Positions 1-8,687 are shown, counted from the stretch's first letter. The stretch is 61,027 bases of DNA from Corallococcus carmarthensis (GCF_003611695.1 NZ_RAWE01000037.1:1-61027), one strand, 5' to 3'. Numbers and translations are program-made. The notes: generated by a model from the letters alone, not told the origin.

Positions 1-1
1 G

Positions 2-526
2 GGTGGGGTGACGGTGGCGCAGCTGCGGCGGATCATGCCGAACCTGTCACAGGCGAAGGCGGAGCAGTACCTGCCGCACCTGAACAAGGCGATGGCGGAG
101 GCGAACATCAACACGCCCCGGCGCAAGGAGATGTTCCTGGCACAGCTGGCGCATGAGAGCGGCGAGCTGCGCTACATGGAGGAGATCGCCTCCGGCGCGG
201 CGTACGAGGGCCGCAAGGACCTGGGCAACACGCAGCCGGGCGACGGCAAGCGCTACAAGGGCCGTGGCCCCATCCAGCTCACGGGCCGCGCGAACTACCG
301 TGCGGCGGGCAAGGCGCTGGGCATCGACCTGGAAGGGCACCCGGAGCGCGCGAAGGATCCGGACGTCGCGTTCCGCATCGCGGGTTGGTACTGGCAGTCG
401 CGCAACCTGAACAGCTACGCGGACGCGGGCAACTTCCGCGAGGTCACCCGCCGCATCAACGGCGGCTACAACGGCCTCGCGAGCCGCGAGATGTACTACC
501 GCCGCGCGCAGGACGTGCTGGGCTGA
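2..526 (+). CDS. GH19 family lysozyme/chitinase (5' end outside window)
   Basis: Peptidoglycan- or chitin-cleaving glycoside hydrolase of family 19, the fold used by many phage-type endolysins. The visible 172-175 residues contain the GH19 signatures: FLAQLAHESGE near residue 44 with the catalytic Glu, the YKGRGPIQLTGRANY segment near residue 83, and the C-terminal RRINGGYNG motif. The reading frame is open to the left edge and the GTG at 8 has no convincing ribosome binding site, so the true start, possibly with a peptidoglycan-binding domain, may lie outside. No signal peptide can be judged. It is followed by a strong hairpin. Family assignment is firm; whether it acts in wall turnover, predation or as a phage relic cannot be told from here. 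Confidence 0.85.
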   Translation, partial: GGVTVAQLRRIMPNLSQAKAEQYLPHLNKAMAEANINTPRRKEMFLAQLAHESGELRYMEEIASGAAYEGRKDLGNTQPGDGKRYKGRGPIQLTGRANYRAAGKALGIDLEGHPERAKDPDVAFRIAGWYWQSRNLNSYADAGNFREVTRRINGGYNGLASREMYYRRAQDVLG

Positions 527-537
527 GTCCGTCTGGG

Positions 538-559
538 ACGTGGGACGCGGGTCCCACGT
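538..559 (+). terminator. Hairpin terminator after the GH19 gene
   Basis: A perfect 9-bp stem (ACGTGGGAC / GTCCCACGT) around a 4-nt loop begins 11 bases after the GH19 stop codon and is followed by a short T/G stretch. A second smaller inverted repeat (GGTGCC / GGCACC, 581-602) lies just downstream. Confidence 0.6.
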
Positions 560-660
560 TCTGGCGCATGGATGCGAAAGGGTGCCTGTGATTCCGGGCA
601 CCTGACCGTGGCGCACCGGCTGCACGGTGGACCGGCTCCTCCTTCCTCGGAGCGAGCCTG

Positions 661-2136
661 ATGTCCCGAATCGATGCGCCCGGTAGCAGTCCCCTGTCCC
701 CCGAACCCACGCTTCCCGAACCCGATGCACCCGCGCCACAGGTTCGCGTGGGCACGACCGCGTCCCGCAGGACTTCCGTCAGTGAAAGCAGTGCCTCCGC
801 TTCTGGGCGCAACGAACTGCGGCCCTATGACGGCCCTGCCGTCGCTCCCACCGCGCCCCGGGCCTCCGCGCACGCGGATGGACCCTCTGTGTCCGCGCGC
901 GAGCTCGCGGCGATGGGCGGCCGGCTGCGTTCCCCGTCCGCTCCCGTCCCCGAGGATGTCTATGCCTCGGTCCGCTCGCACCTGACGCGCAGCCTGTCCA
1001 ATCCCTTCCTCACCGACAGCGACCTGAAGGCCACGCACGATGCGCTCGGCTCCGTGCCTCGCGACGCGTACCGCGCCACGCTGGAGCGCATGGACCGTGA
1101 GGGACTGCTCGCCACCTACGTGTCCCGGATGGATGCGCCTTCGCGTCAGTCCTTCCTCGAACAGGCCGCGTCCAATGGCGTCCTCTCCCGGCGCCCGGGC
1201 AGCGTGGAGGGTTCGCTCGGCATGCCCGGACGGCCGGAGACCTTCGTCAATGATCCGAAGCTGCCCGGTGCCCTTCGCGACGCGGTGAATGCCCACGCCA
1301 CCGATACCGGTCGCGCCACCGTCGTCGCCTACGACGCATACCTGCAACGCTACGGCGACGCCGTGGCCCAGGCCGGCAGCCTCCAGGCCCTTCGCGCGCT
1401 CGGACCGCCCCAGACGCTGGACCTGCGTGAGACGTCGCTCGGCCTCTCCTGGTCCGACCCCCAGCGTGAGCGCTACGAAGCGGAATGGAAGGCCGGACTG
1501 GGGCGCCCTCAACACTCGCTCGTCCAGGCCTACGAGACCGTCACCGCCCGCGCGCAGGTCCTCTCCGGAGAACGGCCCGCCGGTGCCTTCGTCTCCGCTG
1601 AAGCGAGCGCGTCCCACGAGATGCTCGCCTTCAAGCGCGAAGCCCATGCCTCCGCTCGCGGCGCCACCGACGTCCAGACGCAGGCGGGGATCCACACCAA
1701 GGCCGGGCCCCTGGGCCTGGAGGTGATGATGGACGCGCACGGCAAGACGGAGACGGAGCTCCAGGTGGACCTGGGCATCGCCAGCGTGAGCCGCGACTCG
1801 GAGGGCAAGGTGGAGCTGTCCCTCGGCGCGGGCCCGCATGCCCGTGCCCATGCGTCCCTCAACCCTCGCACCGCGGAGTTCGGCGGCGGCATCGCCTTCG
1901 AAGTCTCCGACAAGTCCGGTCAGAGCCACGCGGGCCTCAAGCTGGGCTATGGCCTGCGCGGCCTCACCCCCGAGCGCGCCGCCCAGGCCGTCCGCAGCGA
2001 CGTCCCCGGCCTCTTCAGCCGCCCCCGGGACCTGGACCCAGGCACCGCCTGGGATGCGCTGCCCGCGGAGCGCCGGGCCCTCTACGAACGGCAGGGCTGG
2101 ACGCGCGAGGAGTGGGCCCAGGACTCACGGCGCTGA
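661..2136 (+). CDS. Hypothetical protein, 491 aa
   Basis: No family recognised. The ATG at 661 is preceded by GGAGCGAG at a good distance. Residues 1-85 are rich in Pro, Ser and Ala and look disordered; residues 90-300 are predicted mostly helical; residues 310-435 alternate polar and small hydrophobic residues with many Gly and His, a pattern suggesting amphipathic beta strands; the last 50 residues are again helical and charged. There is no signal peptide or membrane segment. It lies directly after the GH19 gene on the same strand but past a terminator, so shared transcription is doubtful. A role as a secreted effector or as a partner of the lysozyme is only a guess. Confidence 0.7.
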   Translation: MSRIDAPGSSPLSPEPTLPEPDAPAPQVRVGTTASRRTSVSESSASASGRNELRPYDGPAVAPTAPRASAHADGPSVSARELAAMGGRLRSPSAPVPEDVYASVRSHLTRSLSNPFLTDSDLKATHDALGSVPRDAYRATLERMDREGLLATYVSRMDAPSRQSFLEQAASNGVLSRRPGSVEGSLGMPGRPETFVNDPKLPGALRDAVNAHATDTGRATVVAYDAYLQRYGDAVAQAGSLQALRALGPPQTLDLRETSLGLSWSDPQRERYEAEWKAGLGRPQHSLVQAYETVTARAQVLSGERPAGAFVSAEASASHEMLAFKREAHASARGATDVQTQAGIHTKAGPLGLEVMMDAHGKTETELQVDLGIASVSRDSEGKVELSLGAGPHARAHASLNPRTAEFGGGIAFEVSDKSGQSHAGLKLGYGLRGLTPERAAQAVRSDVPGLFSRPRDLDPGTAWDALPAERRALYERQGWTREEWAQDSRR

Positions 2137-2640
2137 CTACCGCACGTTCGCGAGCAGCAGCTTCTCCACCACCACCACGTCGTGCCACACACCGTCGAGC
2201 GAGGCGTGCTTCTCGTGCACGCCCACCTCGCGGAACCCCAGCCGCCCGAGCAACGCGCGGCTGCGCACGTTGGTGGCGAAGACTCGCGAGGTGAGCTTGT
2301 GGAAGCCCGCTGCTTCCGCCTCCTTCAGCAGCACTTCCATCAGGTGCCGGCCCACGTCCCGGCCCCGGGCCCGCGGCGCCACGTAGATGCTGAAGTCCGC
2401 GATGCCCGCGTAGCACTCGCGCGGGCTGTACGCGCTGGTGGAGGCGTACGCGATGACGCTTCCGTTCTCCTCCGCCACCAGCACCGGATGGCGCTTGCCC
2501 AGCCACGCGTCGATGTCCTCGGGCGTGCGCGGGCGCGTTTCGAAGGTGGAGGCGCGCTCGGCGAGGGCCGCGTTGTAGATGGCCGCGATGGCGGACCGGT
2601 CCTCCCGCGTGGCGGCCCGGACGGTGGGCGGCGCGGTCAT
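2137..2640 (-). CDS. GNAT acetyltransferase, phosphinothricin acetyltransferase-like
   Basis: A 167-residue acetyl-CoA-dependent N-acetyltransferase. The N-terminal block ATREDRSAIAAIYNAA, the middle ECYAGIADFSIYV and the acetyl-CoA loop RGRDVGRHL near residues 98-106, followed by LLGRLGFREVGVHEKH, match the PAT/Bar-like branch of the GNAT family that acetylates small amines such as phosphinothricin or methionine sulfone. The ATG at 2640 overlaps the stop of the upstream membrane-protein gene in an ATGA junction, indicating translational coupling. Its closest visible relative is the C-terminal half of the fused gene at 3527-4540. The substrate is unknown. Confidence 0.85.
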   Translation of the reverse strand: MTAPPTVRAATREDRSAIAAIYNAALAERASTFETRPRTPEDIDAWLGKRHPVLVAEENGSVIAYASTSAYSPRECYAGIADFSIYVAPRARGRDVGRHLMEVLLKEAEAAGFHKLTSRVFATNVRSRALLGRLGFREVGVHEKHASLDGVWHDVVVVEKLLLANVR

Positions 2641-3413
2641 GGCGTGGGCGGGGACGAGGGCTTCGCCGGCAGCGCCTCCGGCTCGGGTTCCGGACGCAGG
2701 GAGATGGCGGTCCACAGCGCCAGGTGCCACGGGATGAGGGCCAGGGCCCCGACCCCGACGGCCGCGCTCCCCAGCAGGGCCATCAGGCCCCAGAACACCG
2801 TCACCACCCACAGCCCCACCGACCCGACGACCTGCAGGTCCCGCGACCGCCCCTGGTGGCCCGCCAGGGCGGCCAGGGTGAAGAGCCAGATGCCCGCGCC
2901 GATGCCGAGCGTCACCTCGTCGGCGTTCAGATTGAAGTTGGTGAGGATGAGCCGGGCCCCCAGCAGCGCCACCGATTGGTACAGCAGGGACACCACCGCC
3001 AGCACGACGTCGCCCCCGCTCAGCCCCGACTCCTTCCCGCCGGCGCCCTTCGTCTCCAGCAACTCAACCGGCAGCTCCATGGCGTAGGGATAGCCCAGCG
3101 CGAGCAACGCCTCCTTCGCCGCGCTGCGCACCTTCATCCCGCCCGAACCCGCGTAGTCCCCCACCGCGTTGTTCCGGTCCAGCAGCGCCAGCAGCAGGTC
3201 CGCCCGCTCGCGCAGCGGTTCGTCCGGCGCGGGTGGACGGCCCAGGCCCACGATGAGCGCGTCGACGTCCGCGCGCACCATCCCCGGAGAGCGCACCTCC
3301 TCCAGCAGGACCGTCAGCGGCGGGAACGATTCCGCCATGGGCGCGGGAATGTCGGTGGGCGCCTCGTCGGCGGTGGACGGCGACGGCGCGGAACGGAGGG
3401 CTTCCTGGGACAT
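2637..3413 (-). CDS. Membrane protein, unknown, coupled to acetyltransferase gene
   Basis: A 258-residue protein. Residues 1-115 are soluble and partly helical; four hydrophobic helices follow (about 140-250), with the segment ALIPWHLALWTA in the last one. The start at 3413 is supported by GTAGGAG six bases upstream; an ATG at 3437 is less well placed. The C-terminal helices resemble the membrane half of the fused protein at 3527-4540 (compare ALLMPWHLTLVGA), so the gene looks like the separated equivalent of that domain. The downstream acetyltransferase gene overlaps it by four bases. No function can be assigned beyond a possible role in placing the acetyltransferase at the membrane. Confidence 0.75.
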   Translation of the reverse strand: MSQEALRSAPSPSTADEAPTDIPAPMAESFPPLTVLLEEVRSPGMVRADVDALIVGLGRPPAPDEPLRERADLLLALLDRNNAVGDYAGSGGMKVRSAAKEALLALGYPYAMELPVELLETKGAGGKESGLSGGDVVLAVVSLLYQSVALLGARLILTNFNLNADEVTLGIGAGIWLFTLAALAGHQGRSRDLQVVGSVGLWVVTVFWGLMALLGSAAVGVGALALIPWHLALWTAISLRPEPEPEALPAKPSSPPTP

Positions 3414-3526
3414 GGGTGCTCCTACAGGGACAGTCATCCTCCGGCGGGAGCCCGGGAGCAAGGGGGGCCCCCGGCCCTCGGGTGCCAGGAGGAGACAGTG
3501 TCCGTGGAACCGCGGCCCGCCGCGGA

Positions 3527-4540
3527 TCAGCGCAGGAACTTCTCCACCACCACCACGTCGTGCCACGCACCGTCGACCCGCGCGTGCTTTTCGTGGGTGC
3601 CCACCGTGGTGAACCTCAGGCGTTCAAACAGCTTCAGGTTGTGCGTGTGGTCCGCGAAGACGCTGGTGGTGAGCTTGTGGAGGCCCTGGGCCTCCGCCTC
3701 CTTCAGCAGCGCCTGGAGCAGCAGCTCGTCCACGCCACGGCCCCGGACCTCCCTGGCCACGAAGAGGCTGAAGTCCGCGATGCCCGCGTAGCACTCGCGC
3801 GAGCTGTAGGCGTGGGTGGACACGCATGCCACGACGCGCCCGTCCTCCTCCGCCACCAGCACCGGATGGCGGCCGTCCTGCCCGCCCTCGAACGGCTTCT
3901 CGAACTCCGTGGGACGCCGCGCCAGGGCCGCGTCCTGGAGACCCTCGATGGACTCCCGGTCCTCGGGCGTGGCGGGCCGCACGGTGGGCGGTGGCGGCTT
4001 CGCGCGCGGGGGCACCGGGGCCTCCAGCGGAGGCGGATCCGGCGTGTACATCATGAATGCGCCCACCAGCGTCAGGTGCCAGGGCATCAGGAGCGCAGTG
4101 ACGAACTCGCCCTTGAACAAGGCCACCCCGGCCATCAACGCCCAGCACACCGCTTGAAGCAGGAGCAATGCCGACCCCTGCGTCTGCCGCTTCAGCTCGT
4201 CCCTCGCGATGCCCCACAGCGACAGCAGCGAGGGGAACAACACCAGGACGGCCACGGTGCCGAAGCCCTTGGAGAACAGCGCCTGGAAGTCCCACGGCGT
4301 CACGTTCTCGAGCGGCATCACCCGGCGCAGCTGGTACAGCGCGATCAGCGCGATGCAGACGGCGGTGCCCCAGCCTGGCGGCGAAGGGCTCGCGGCCTGG
4401 GGGGCCGTGGCGCCGGAGGCCGGCTCATCTTCCAGCGCCACGGGGGGAACCAGGGACAGCATGGCCGCCTCGGCCTCCTGCCAGGACTGCTTCCTGGGGG
4501 AGGCGGACTCCGACTGGGGGTGCTGGGGTTCCTGGGACAT
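3527..4540 (-). CDS. Membrane domain-GNAT acetyltransferase fusion
   Basis: A 337-residue protein with four predicted membrane helices (about residues 55-165) joined by a Pro-rich linker to a complete GNAT domain (about 185-337). The acetyltransferase part closely matches the product of 2137-2640, sharing HPVLVAEE, ECYAGIADFS and HDVVVVEK, with the acetyl-CoA loop at REVRGRGVDELLL. The start at 4540 has an adequate GAGGAAGAGGAG upstream; longer in-frame extensions lack a binding site. It lies about 110 bases upstream of the split version, as expected for an old tandem duplication in which one copy is fused and the other separate. Confidence 0.8.
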   Translation of the reverse strand: MSQEPQHPQSESASPRKQSWQEAEAAMLSLVPPVALEDEPASGATAPQAASPSPPGWGTAVCIALIALYQLRRVMPLENVTPWDFQALFSKGFGTVAVLVLFPSLLSLWGIARDELKRQTQGSALLLLQAVCWALMAGVALFKGEFVTALLMPWHLTLVGAFMMYTPDPPPLEAPVPPRAKPPPPTVRPATPEDRESIEGLQDAALARRPTEFEKPFEGGQDGRHPVLVAEEDGRVVACVSTHAYSSRECYAGIADFSLFVAREVRGRGVDELLLQALLKEAEAQGLHKLTTSVFADHTHNLKLFERLRFTTVGTHEKHARVDGAWHDVVVVEKFLR

Positions 4541-4704
4541 GGCGTCACTCCTCTTCCTCCATCGGGCCACCCGGGAGCAAGGGGGTGGGGCCGCCGTCCG
4601 GAGGACGAGGGAGCAACCGCCGGAAGGAGGCCACCTCCCGTCCGCGTGCGCACCCTTCCCGGGCACACCCCTGACTTCCCTTTTGCGACGAGCGAGGACA
4701 CCCG

Positions 4705-5130
4705 ATGCCGATGGAACGAGCGCAGCGGTTCGTGGACGCACTGCTGAAACTGGAGGAGCACGGCGACATCGAGCCGATGGTCGCGCTCTTCACCGACGAT
4801 GCGCAGGTGAGCAACGTCGCTTCACCCAGCGTCTTCTCCGGCGCCGACGGCGCCCGCCGCTTCTGGACTGAGTACAAGGGCACCCTGGGCCAGGTGAAGT
4901 CCACCTTCCGCAACATGATTGAGTCCGGCGACCGCGTGGCCCTGGAGTGGGAGACGCAGGGCACCGCGCACAACGGGGCCGCCGTCGCCTACGAGGGCGT
5001 CTCCATCATCGAGTGGGACGGCGACCGGGTCCGCCGCTTCTTCGCCTACTTCGACCCGCATGCGCTGGGGCAGGAGCTCGCGCACGGCACCGCGCCCCGC
5101 TCGGAGGTGCCTTCGACGACACCGGCCTGA
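4705..5130 (+). CDS. NTF2/SnoaL-like protein
   Basis: A 141-residue protein of the nuclear transport factor 2 / SnoaL-like fold. It shows the usual opening helix (ERAQRFVDALLKLEEHGDIEPMVALFTDDAQV), a cone-shaped beta sheet pattern (RVALEWETQGTA, then VSIIEWDGDRVRRFFAYFD) and the typical length. Such proteins are polyketide cyclase-like, isomerase-like or simple ligand-binding proteins, and the active-site Asp/His pairs of characterised enzymes are not clearly present. It is divergent from the fusion gene upstream and stands alone. Confidence 0.8.
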   Translation: MPMERAQRFVDALLKLEEHGDIEPMVALFTDDAQVSNVASPSVFSGADGARRFWTEYKGTLGQVKSTFRNMIESGDRVALEWETQGTAHNGAAVAYEGVSIIEWDGDRVRRFFAYFDPHALGQELAHGTAPRSEVPSTTPA

Positions 5131-5314
5131 CACGCGAAACTTCCGGCGGCCCCTGGGGTTCTTATGGCTCCAGCCATCCAGGGGCATGCTGTCATCACAA
5201 GGTTCACCCGCACTCACTGTGCACTTCCGTGCACCAGCACCGCGAGCCGGGGTAGCCTGGGAAGGCATGGCCCCCCCTTTTTGACGGGCCGCGTTGTCTC
5301 CCCCCGGGAACCCC

Positions 5315-6121
5315 ATGATGACCCGCGTCATTTCGCCCCTCCTGGCCGTCCTGCTCCTGGCGGCCTCCCCCGCCGGCGCGGCCCTCGCTCCGGACGCTCC
5401 CGTGCTGGTCGCCGCGGCCAAGCGCAAACCCACGAAGCGCAAGCCCGTCCCTCCGCCGCCGAGCCCCTCGCAGGAGACCGCGCCCGCGGCCACCCCCGCG
5501 GCTCCTCAGGTGACGCCGGACGTGACGCCGCCGGTGTCCGCCACGCCGGAGTCCGGCTCCACGGGCGCCCCCACGAAGCAGGACTCCGGCACCCCGCCGT
5601 CGTCGGAGCCCAGCCTGGACTTCGACCTGCTCACGCCGGAGGCGGAGGCCTCCGCGGGCCTCCTGGATCCGAACCTGCAGAAGGACCTGGAGACGCGCCG
5701 CACCATGCTCAAGCTGCACCAGGGTCTGGGCCTGGCCATGGCCGGCGGCCTCACCGCGGCCACCGTGCTGGGGCAGATCCAGTTCAACGAGTCATTCCGG
5801 GGCGGCGGGGATGATCGCACGCTGCTCGCCTGGCACCGGGGTGTCGTCATCGGCACGTCGCTGCTGTTCGCCACCGTGGGCACGCTGGGCCTGCTGGCGC
5901 CGGATCCGGTGGAGCGTGCGTTCCAGTGGGACACGGTCACGTTCCACAAGATCTTCATGAGCCTGGCCACCGCCGGGATGATTGCCCAGGCCGTGCTGGG
6001 CATCCTGGCCACGCACAGCTACGGCGAGCTGCAGGAGCCCAAGTACGCCACCGCGCACCAGGTGGTGGGCTATGCCACGTTGGGCTGCGTCGCAGCGGGC
6101 ATCGTGACGCTCACTTTCTGA
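5315..6121 (+). CDS. Four-helix membrane protein, cytochrome b561-like histidine pattern
   Basis: A 268-residue protein with a signal peptide (residues 1-25), a long Pro/Ala/Thr-rich region (30-115), and four hydrophobic helices (about 136-155, 172-195, 211-232, 247-268). Each helix begins with a histidine: His135, His174, His211 and His248. In an alternating four-helix bundle, helices 1 and 3 would place theirs on one membrane face and helices 2 and 4 on the other, as in diheme b561-type cytochromes. Heme binding is inferred, not shown. The start ATG-ATG at 5315 precedes an obvious signal peptide. YceI and Rieske genes follow on the same strand, which supports a role in electron transfer at the cell envelope. 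Confidence 0.7.
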   Translation: MMTRVISPLLAVLLLAASPAGAALAPDAPVLVAAAKRKPTKRKPVPPPPSPSQETAPAATPAAPQVTPDVTPPVSATPESGSTGAPTKQDSGTPPSSEPSLDFDLLTPEAEASAGLLDPNLQKDLETRRTMLKLHQGLGLAMAGGLTAATVLGQIQFNESFRGGGDDRTLLAWHRGVVIGTSLLFATVGTLGLLAPDPVERAFQWDTVTFHKIFMSLATAGMIAQAVLGILATHSYGELQEPKYATAHQVVGYATLGCVAAGIVTLTF

Positions 6122-6200
6122 CCCGAACCCCCCTGTCGTGAATGTCTCCGCGCGCCGGCCGTTGTGCGAAGGCAAGCCGTATCCCCCTCTGGAGGACGCC

Positions 6201-6773
6201 GTGATTGCTCGACGACTCGTTCTTTCCGCTGCCCTGCTGCTCGCGCTGCCCGCCGCCGCGCAGAACGCGAAGATGTACTCGGTGAAGAAGGACGCCAGCT
6301 CCCTCACCTACAAGCTCATCCACAAGATGCACACCGTGTCCGGCAAGGCCGCCCCCAGCGAGGGCAAGGCCGTGTTGAAGCCGGACGGCACCCTCCAGGT
6401 GGCCGTGCGCGCGCAGGTGAAGGACTTCGACTCGCAGAACTCCAACCGCGACACGCACATGCTGGAGGTGACCGAGGCCTCCAAGTTCCCGCTGGTGGAG
6501 GTGAAGGCCGTGGGCTCCGGCGTGAAGACGCCCGCCACCTTCCCGGCCTCCGTGCCGGTGACCCTCAAGGGCAAGCTCACCTTCCACGGCGTGACGAAGG
6601 ACGTGGAGATCCCCATGACGGTGAAGTTCGACTCCGCCACGCAGGTGACGGCGGATGGCTCCTTCAAGATCAGCCTGGAGGGCTACAACATCGAACGGCC
6701 GACGCTGCTACTCGTGAAGGTGGAAGACGAGCTGGTGCTGGAGCCGCACCTCGTCTTCTCGGAGGGCACGTGA
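6201..6773 (+). CDS. YceI family periplasmic protein
   Basis: A 190-residue secreted lipocalin-like protein of the YceI family, which binds isoprenoid or other lipophilic molecules in the periplasm and is often encoded beside b561-type cytochromes. The GTG at 6201 has GGAGG ten bases upstream and opens a clear signal peptide (IARRLVLSAALLLALPAAAQ). Family marks include the SRDTHM-like NSNRDTHMLEVTEASKFPLVEV segment and GKLTFHGVTKDVEIPM. Its stop codon overlaps the GTG start of the Rieske gene (GTGA), so the two are translationally coupled. Confidence 0.9.
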   Translation: MIARRLVLSAALLLALPAAAQNAKMYSVKKDASSLTYKLIHKMHTVSGKAAPSEGKAVLKPDGTLQVAVRAQVKDFDSQNSNRDTHMLEVTEASKFPLVEVKAVGSGVKTPATFPASVPVTLKGKLTFHGVTKDVEIPMTVKFDSATQVTADGSFKISLEGYNIERPTLLLVKVEDELVLEPHLVFSEGT

Positions 6774-7576
6774 GCTCGTCGCGTCGCGACTTCTTCAAGA
6801 AGCTGCTGGGCACGGGCGTGGTGGTGGCGGGCCTGCCGCCCGCGTGCGCGCCCAACATCGACCCCGCGCCGGTGCTGGACGTGCCCGCGCCCGGCGAGGA
6901 CGGCATCGTGGCGTTGGTGGTGCAGCGCTACCCGGACCTGTCCCGCACGGGCGGCGCGGTGACGCTGCGCTTCCCGGGCGGCTCCGGGCAGGAGAACCTG
7001 CTGGTGATGCACCCGTCCGCGGACACCTATTCGGTGCTGTCCGCCACGTGCACCCACGTGGGCTGCCCCATGGGCTTCGACGGGACGGAGGCCGTGTGCC
7101 CCTGCCACCTGTCGAAGTTCAACGCCACGACGGGCGCGGTGACGAATGCGCCCGCCACGGTGCCGCTCAAGGTGTACGTGGCCACGTACAACGCGGGCAC
7201 GCAGGTGCTGAGCATCAACATCAAGGCAGGCAGCGACAACTTCCCGTCGGTGATCGACGGCAAGGTGACGCTCACGTTCGCCGAGTTCCCGGACCTCCAG
7301 AACACGGGCGGCATGGTGAGCGGCAACCCCACCGGCTACGGCAAGACCATCTTCGTCTTCAAGCTGGAGGACGGCTCCTACTCCGCGGTGGACTCGGACT
7401 GCCCGCATGCGCACTGCGAGGTGGGCTTCGAGTCGAGCCTCGACGAACTGCTCTGCCCCTGCCATGCGTCCACGTTCACGAAGACGGGCGTCGTCACGCA
7501 GGGCCCTGCCACCAGCGACCTGAAGAAGTTCACGGTGACGGTGGACGCGTCCGGCGTGATCGTCACCATCGCCTGA
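6770..7576 (+). CDS. Tat-exported protein with two Rieske [2Fe-2S] domains
   Basis: A 268-residue protein carrying two complete Rieske iron-sulfur sites in tandem. Domain 1 has C94-T-H96-V-G-C99 and C110-P-C112-H113; domain 2 has C211-P-H213-A-H-C216 and C229-P-C231-H232. In both, the two Cys and two His ligands and the extra pair of Cys that forms the stabilising disulfide in bc1-type Rieske proteins are present. The N-terminus SSRRDFFKK followed by a hydrophobic stretch is a twin-arginine signal, as expected for export of a folded iron-sulfur protein. The GTG start overlaps the YceI stop. Most Rieske proteins carry one cluster, so this may act as a two-centre electron carrier next to the b561-like protein. 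Confidence 0.88.
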   Translation: MSSSRRDFFKKLLGTGVVVAGLPPACAPNIDPAPVLDVPAPGEDGIVALVVQRYPDLSRTGGAVTLRFPGGSGQENLLVMHPSADTYSVLSATCTHVGCPMGFDGTEAVCPCHLSKFNATTGAVTNAPATVPLKVYVATYNAGTQVLSINIKAGSDNFPSVIDGKVTLTFAEFPDLQNTGGMVSGNPTGYGKTIFVFKLEDGSYSAVDSDCPHAHCEVGFESSLDELLCPCHASTFTKTGVVTQGPATSDLKKFTVTVDASGVIVTIA

Positions 7577-7584
7577 TCAGGGAC

Positions 7585-7611
7585 GACGGGAGGCCCTCGG
7601 TGCCTCCCGTC
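7585..7611. terminator. Bidirectional hairpin terminator
   Basis: A perfect 10-bp stem (GACGGGAGGC / GCCTCCCGTC) with a 7-nt loop lies between the converging Rieske and CBS-domain genes and can serve both strands. There is no T run. Confidence 0.65.
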
Positions 7612-7625
7612 CCCACCGGCCGGTG

Positions 7626-8687
7626 TCAGCGCAGCCGGCTCCAGAACGAGCGCCGCGAGGAGATGCGCTCCAGCGCCTCCTGCAGCTCCTCGTCCTGATC
7701 CGCGCGGCTGGCGATGTCCCCCAGCGCGATGATGCCCACGAGCCGGTCGTCGGGCTCCACCACGGGGATGCGGCGCACCTGACGGCGGCCCATCAGCTCG
7801 ATGACGCCGTGCAGGTCCTCCTCCGGCAGCACCGCCTCCAGGTCCTCCGTCATCACGTCCGCCGCGCGCAGGCCGTCCACGGCGCGCTGGCCGGCGAAGG
7901 CGCGCAGCGCGAGGTCGCGGTCGGTGACGAGCCCCAACAGCCGCCCCTCCGCGTCCACGATGGGCACCACGCCGCAGTCCTCGTCGCGCATGAGCTGCGC
8001 CACCTCGCGCAGGGAGCTGTCGCGGCGGGCGGTGCGCACCTGGCGGGTCATGATGTCGCGCGCGGTGAGGGGCTCGCGCTTCCAGCGGCGGCGGGAGGTG
8101 CCGGACGCGTCGCGGGACTCGCGCAGCCGTGGGTCGAGCGGGAAGGACTCCTCCCGCTGGGGGGACATCCTGTCACGCGGGCTCGGGTCCGCGCGGGATG
8201 ACGCTGACGCGCGGGCCGGACGGTCGCGCAGCAGGGGCTCCTCGCCGCCGTAGCCGGTGCGGTCCCACTCGCGGTAGTCGGCGCGCTCGGGCCGCATCTC
8301 CTGCACGGTGCCTTCGCCCTGGGTGCGCACGGGGCCCGCGCCGTTGGCGTAGCGCGGGTCCCGGTCATCGCGGCCGTAGGGCCCGGTGGTGCCGCCGTCG
8401 CGCTCGCCCTCTCGGTCCGCGCGCCAGGTGCCGGTGTCGTCCACGTCCGTGCGCACGCGGCCCATGCGCCACGCGGCGGCGCGGTGGAAGCGCCCCTGGC
8501 GGTCGGCGGGCGGCTCGTCGCGAGCGGGGCTCCAACCGCTCACGTCGGACTCCGCGCGCTCGCGCGAACCCGGGGGTGCCACGTCCGGCGCGCGGTGCGT
8601 GGCCATGGCGTCGGTGGGAGGCGTGGAGATGTCCGCGCGCCCCAGGTCATGCCTGCCGTTTCCGTTGCTGTAGTCCTTGGTGCCCAT
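7626..8687 (-). CDS. CBS-domain protein with long charged N-terminal region
   Basis: A 353-residue protein. Residues 1-200 are low-complexity, very rich in Arg, Asp, Gly and Pro, and look disordered. Residues 210-335 hold two CBS motifs in tandem (TARDIMTRQVRT...CGVVPIVDAEGRLLGLVTDRDL and AADVMTEDLEAV...VRRIPVVEPDDRLVGIIALGD), forming one Bateman module that normally binds adenosine nucleotides and senses energy charge or stress. The tail is short and basic. The start at 8687 has GAGGAGG about 13 bases upstream. No catalytic domain is attached, so it probably regulates a partner protein. Confidence 0.88.
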   Translation of the reverse strand: MGTKDYSNGNGRHDLGRADISTPPTDAMATHRAPDVAPPGSRERAESDVSGWSPARDEPPADRQGRFHRAAAWRMGRVRTDVDDTGTWRADREGERDGGTTGPYGRDDRDPRYANGAGPVRTQGEGTVQEMRPERADYREWDRTGYGGEEPLLRDRPARASASSRADPSPRDRMSPQREESFPLDPRLRESRDASGTSRRRWKREPLTARDIMTRQVRTARRDSSLREVAQLMRDEDCGVVPIVDAEGRLLGLVTDRDLALRAFAGQRAVDGLRAADVMTEDLEAVLPEEDLHGVIELMGRRQVRRIPVVEPDDRLVGIIALGDIASRADQDEELQEALERISSRRSFWSRLR

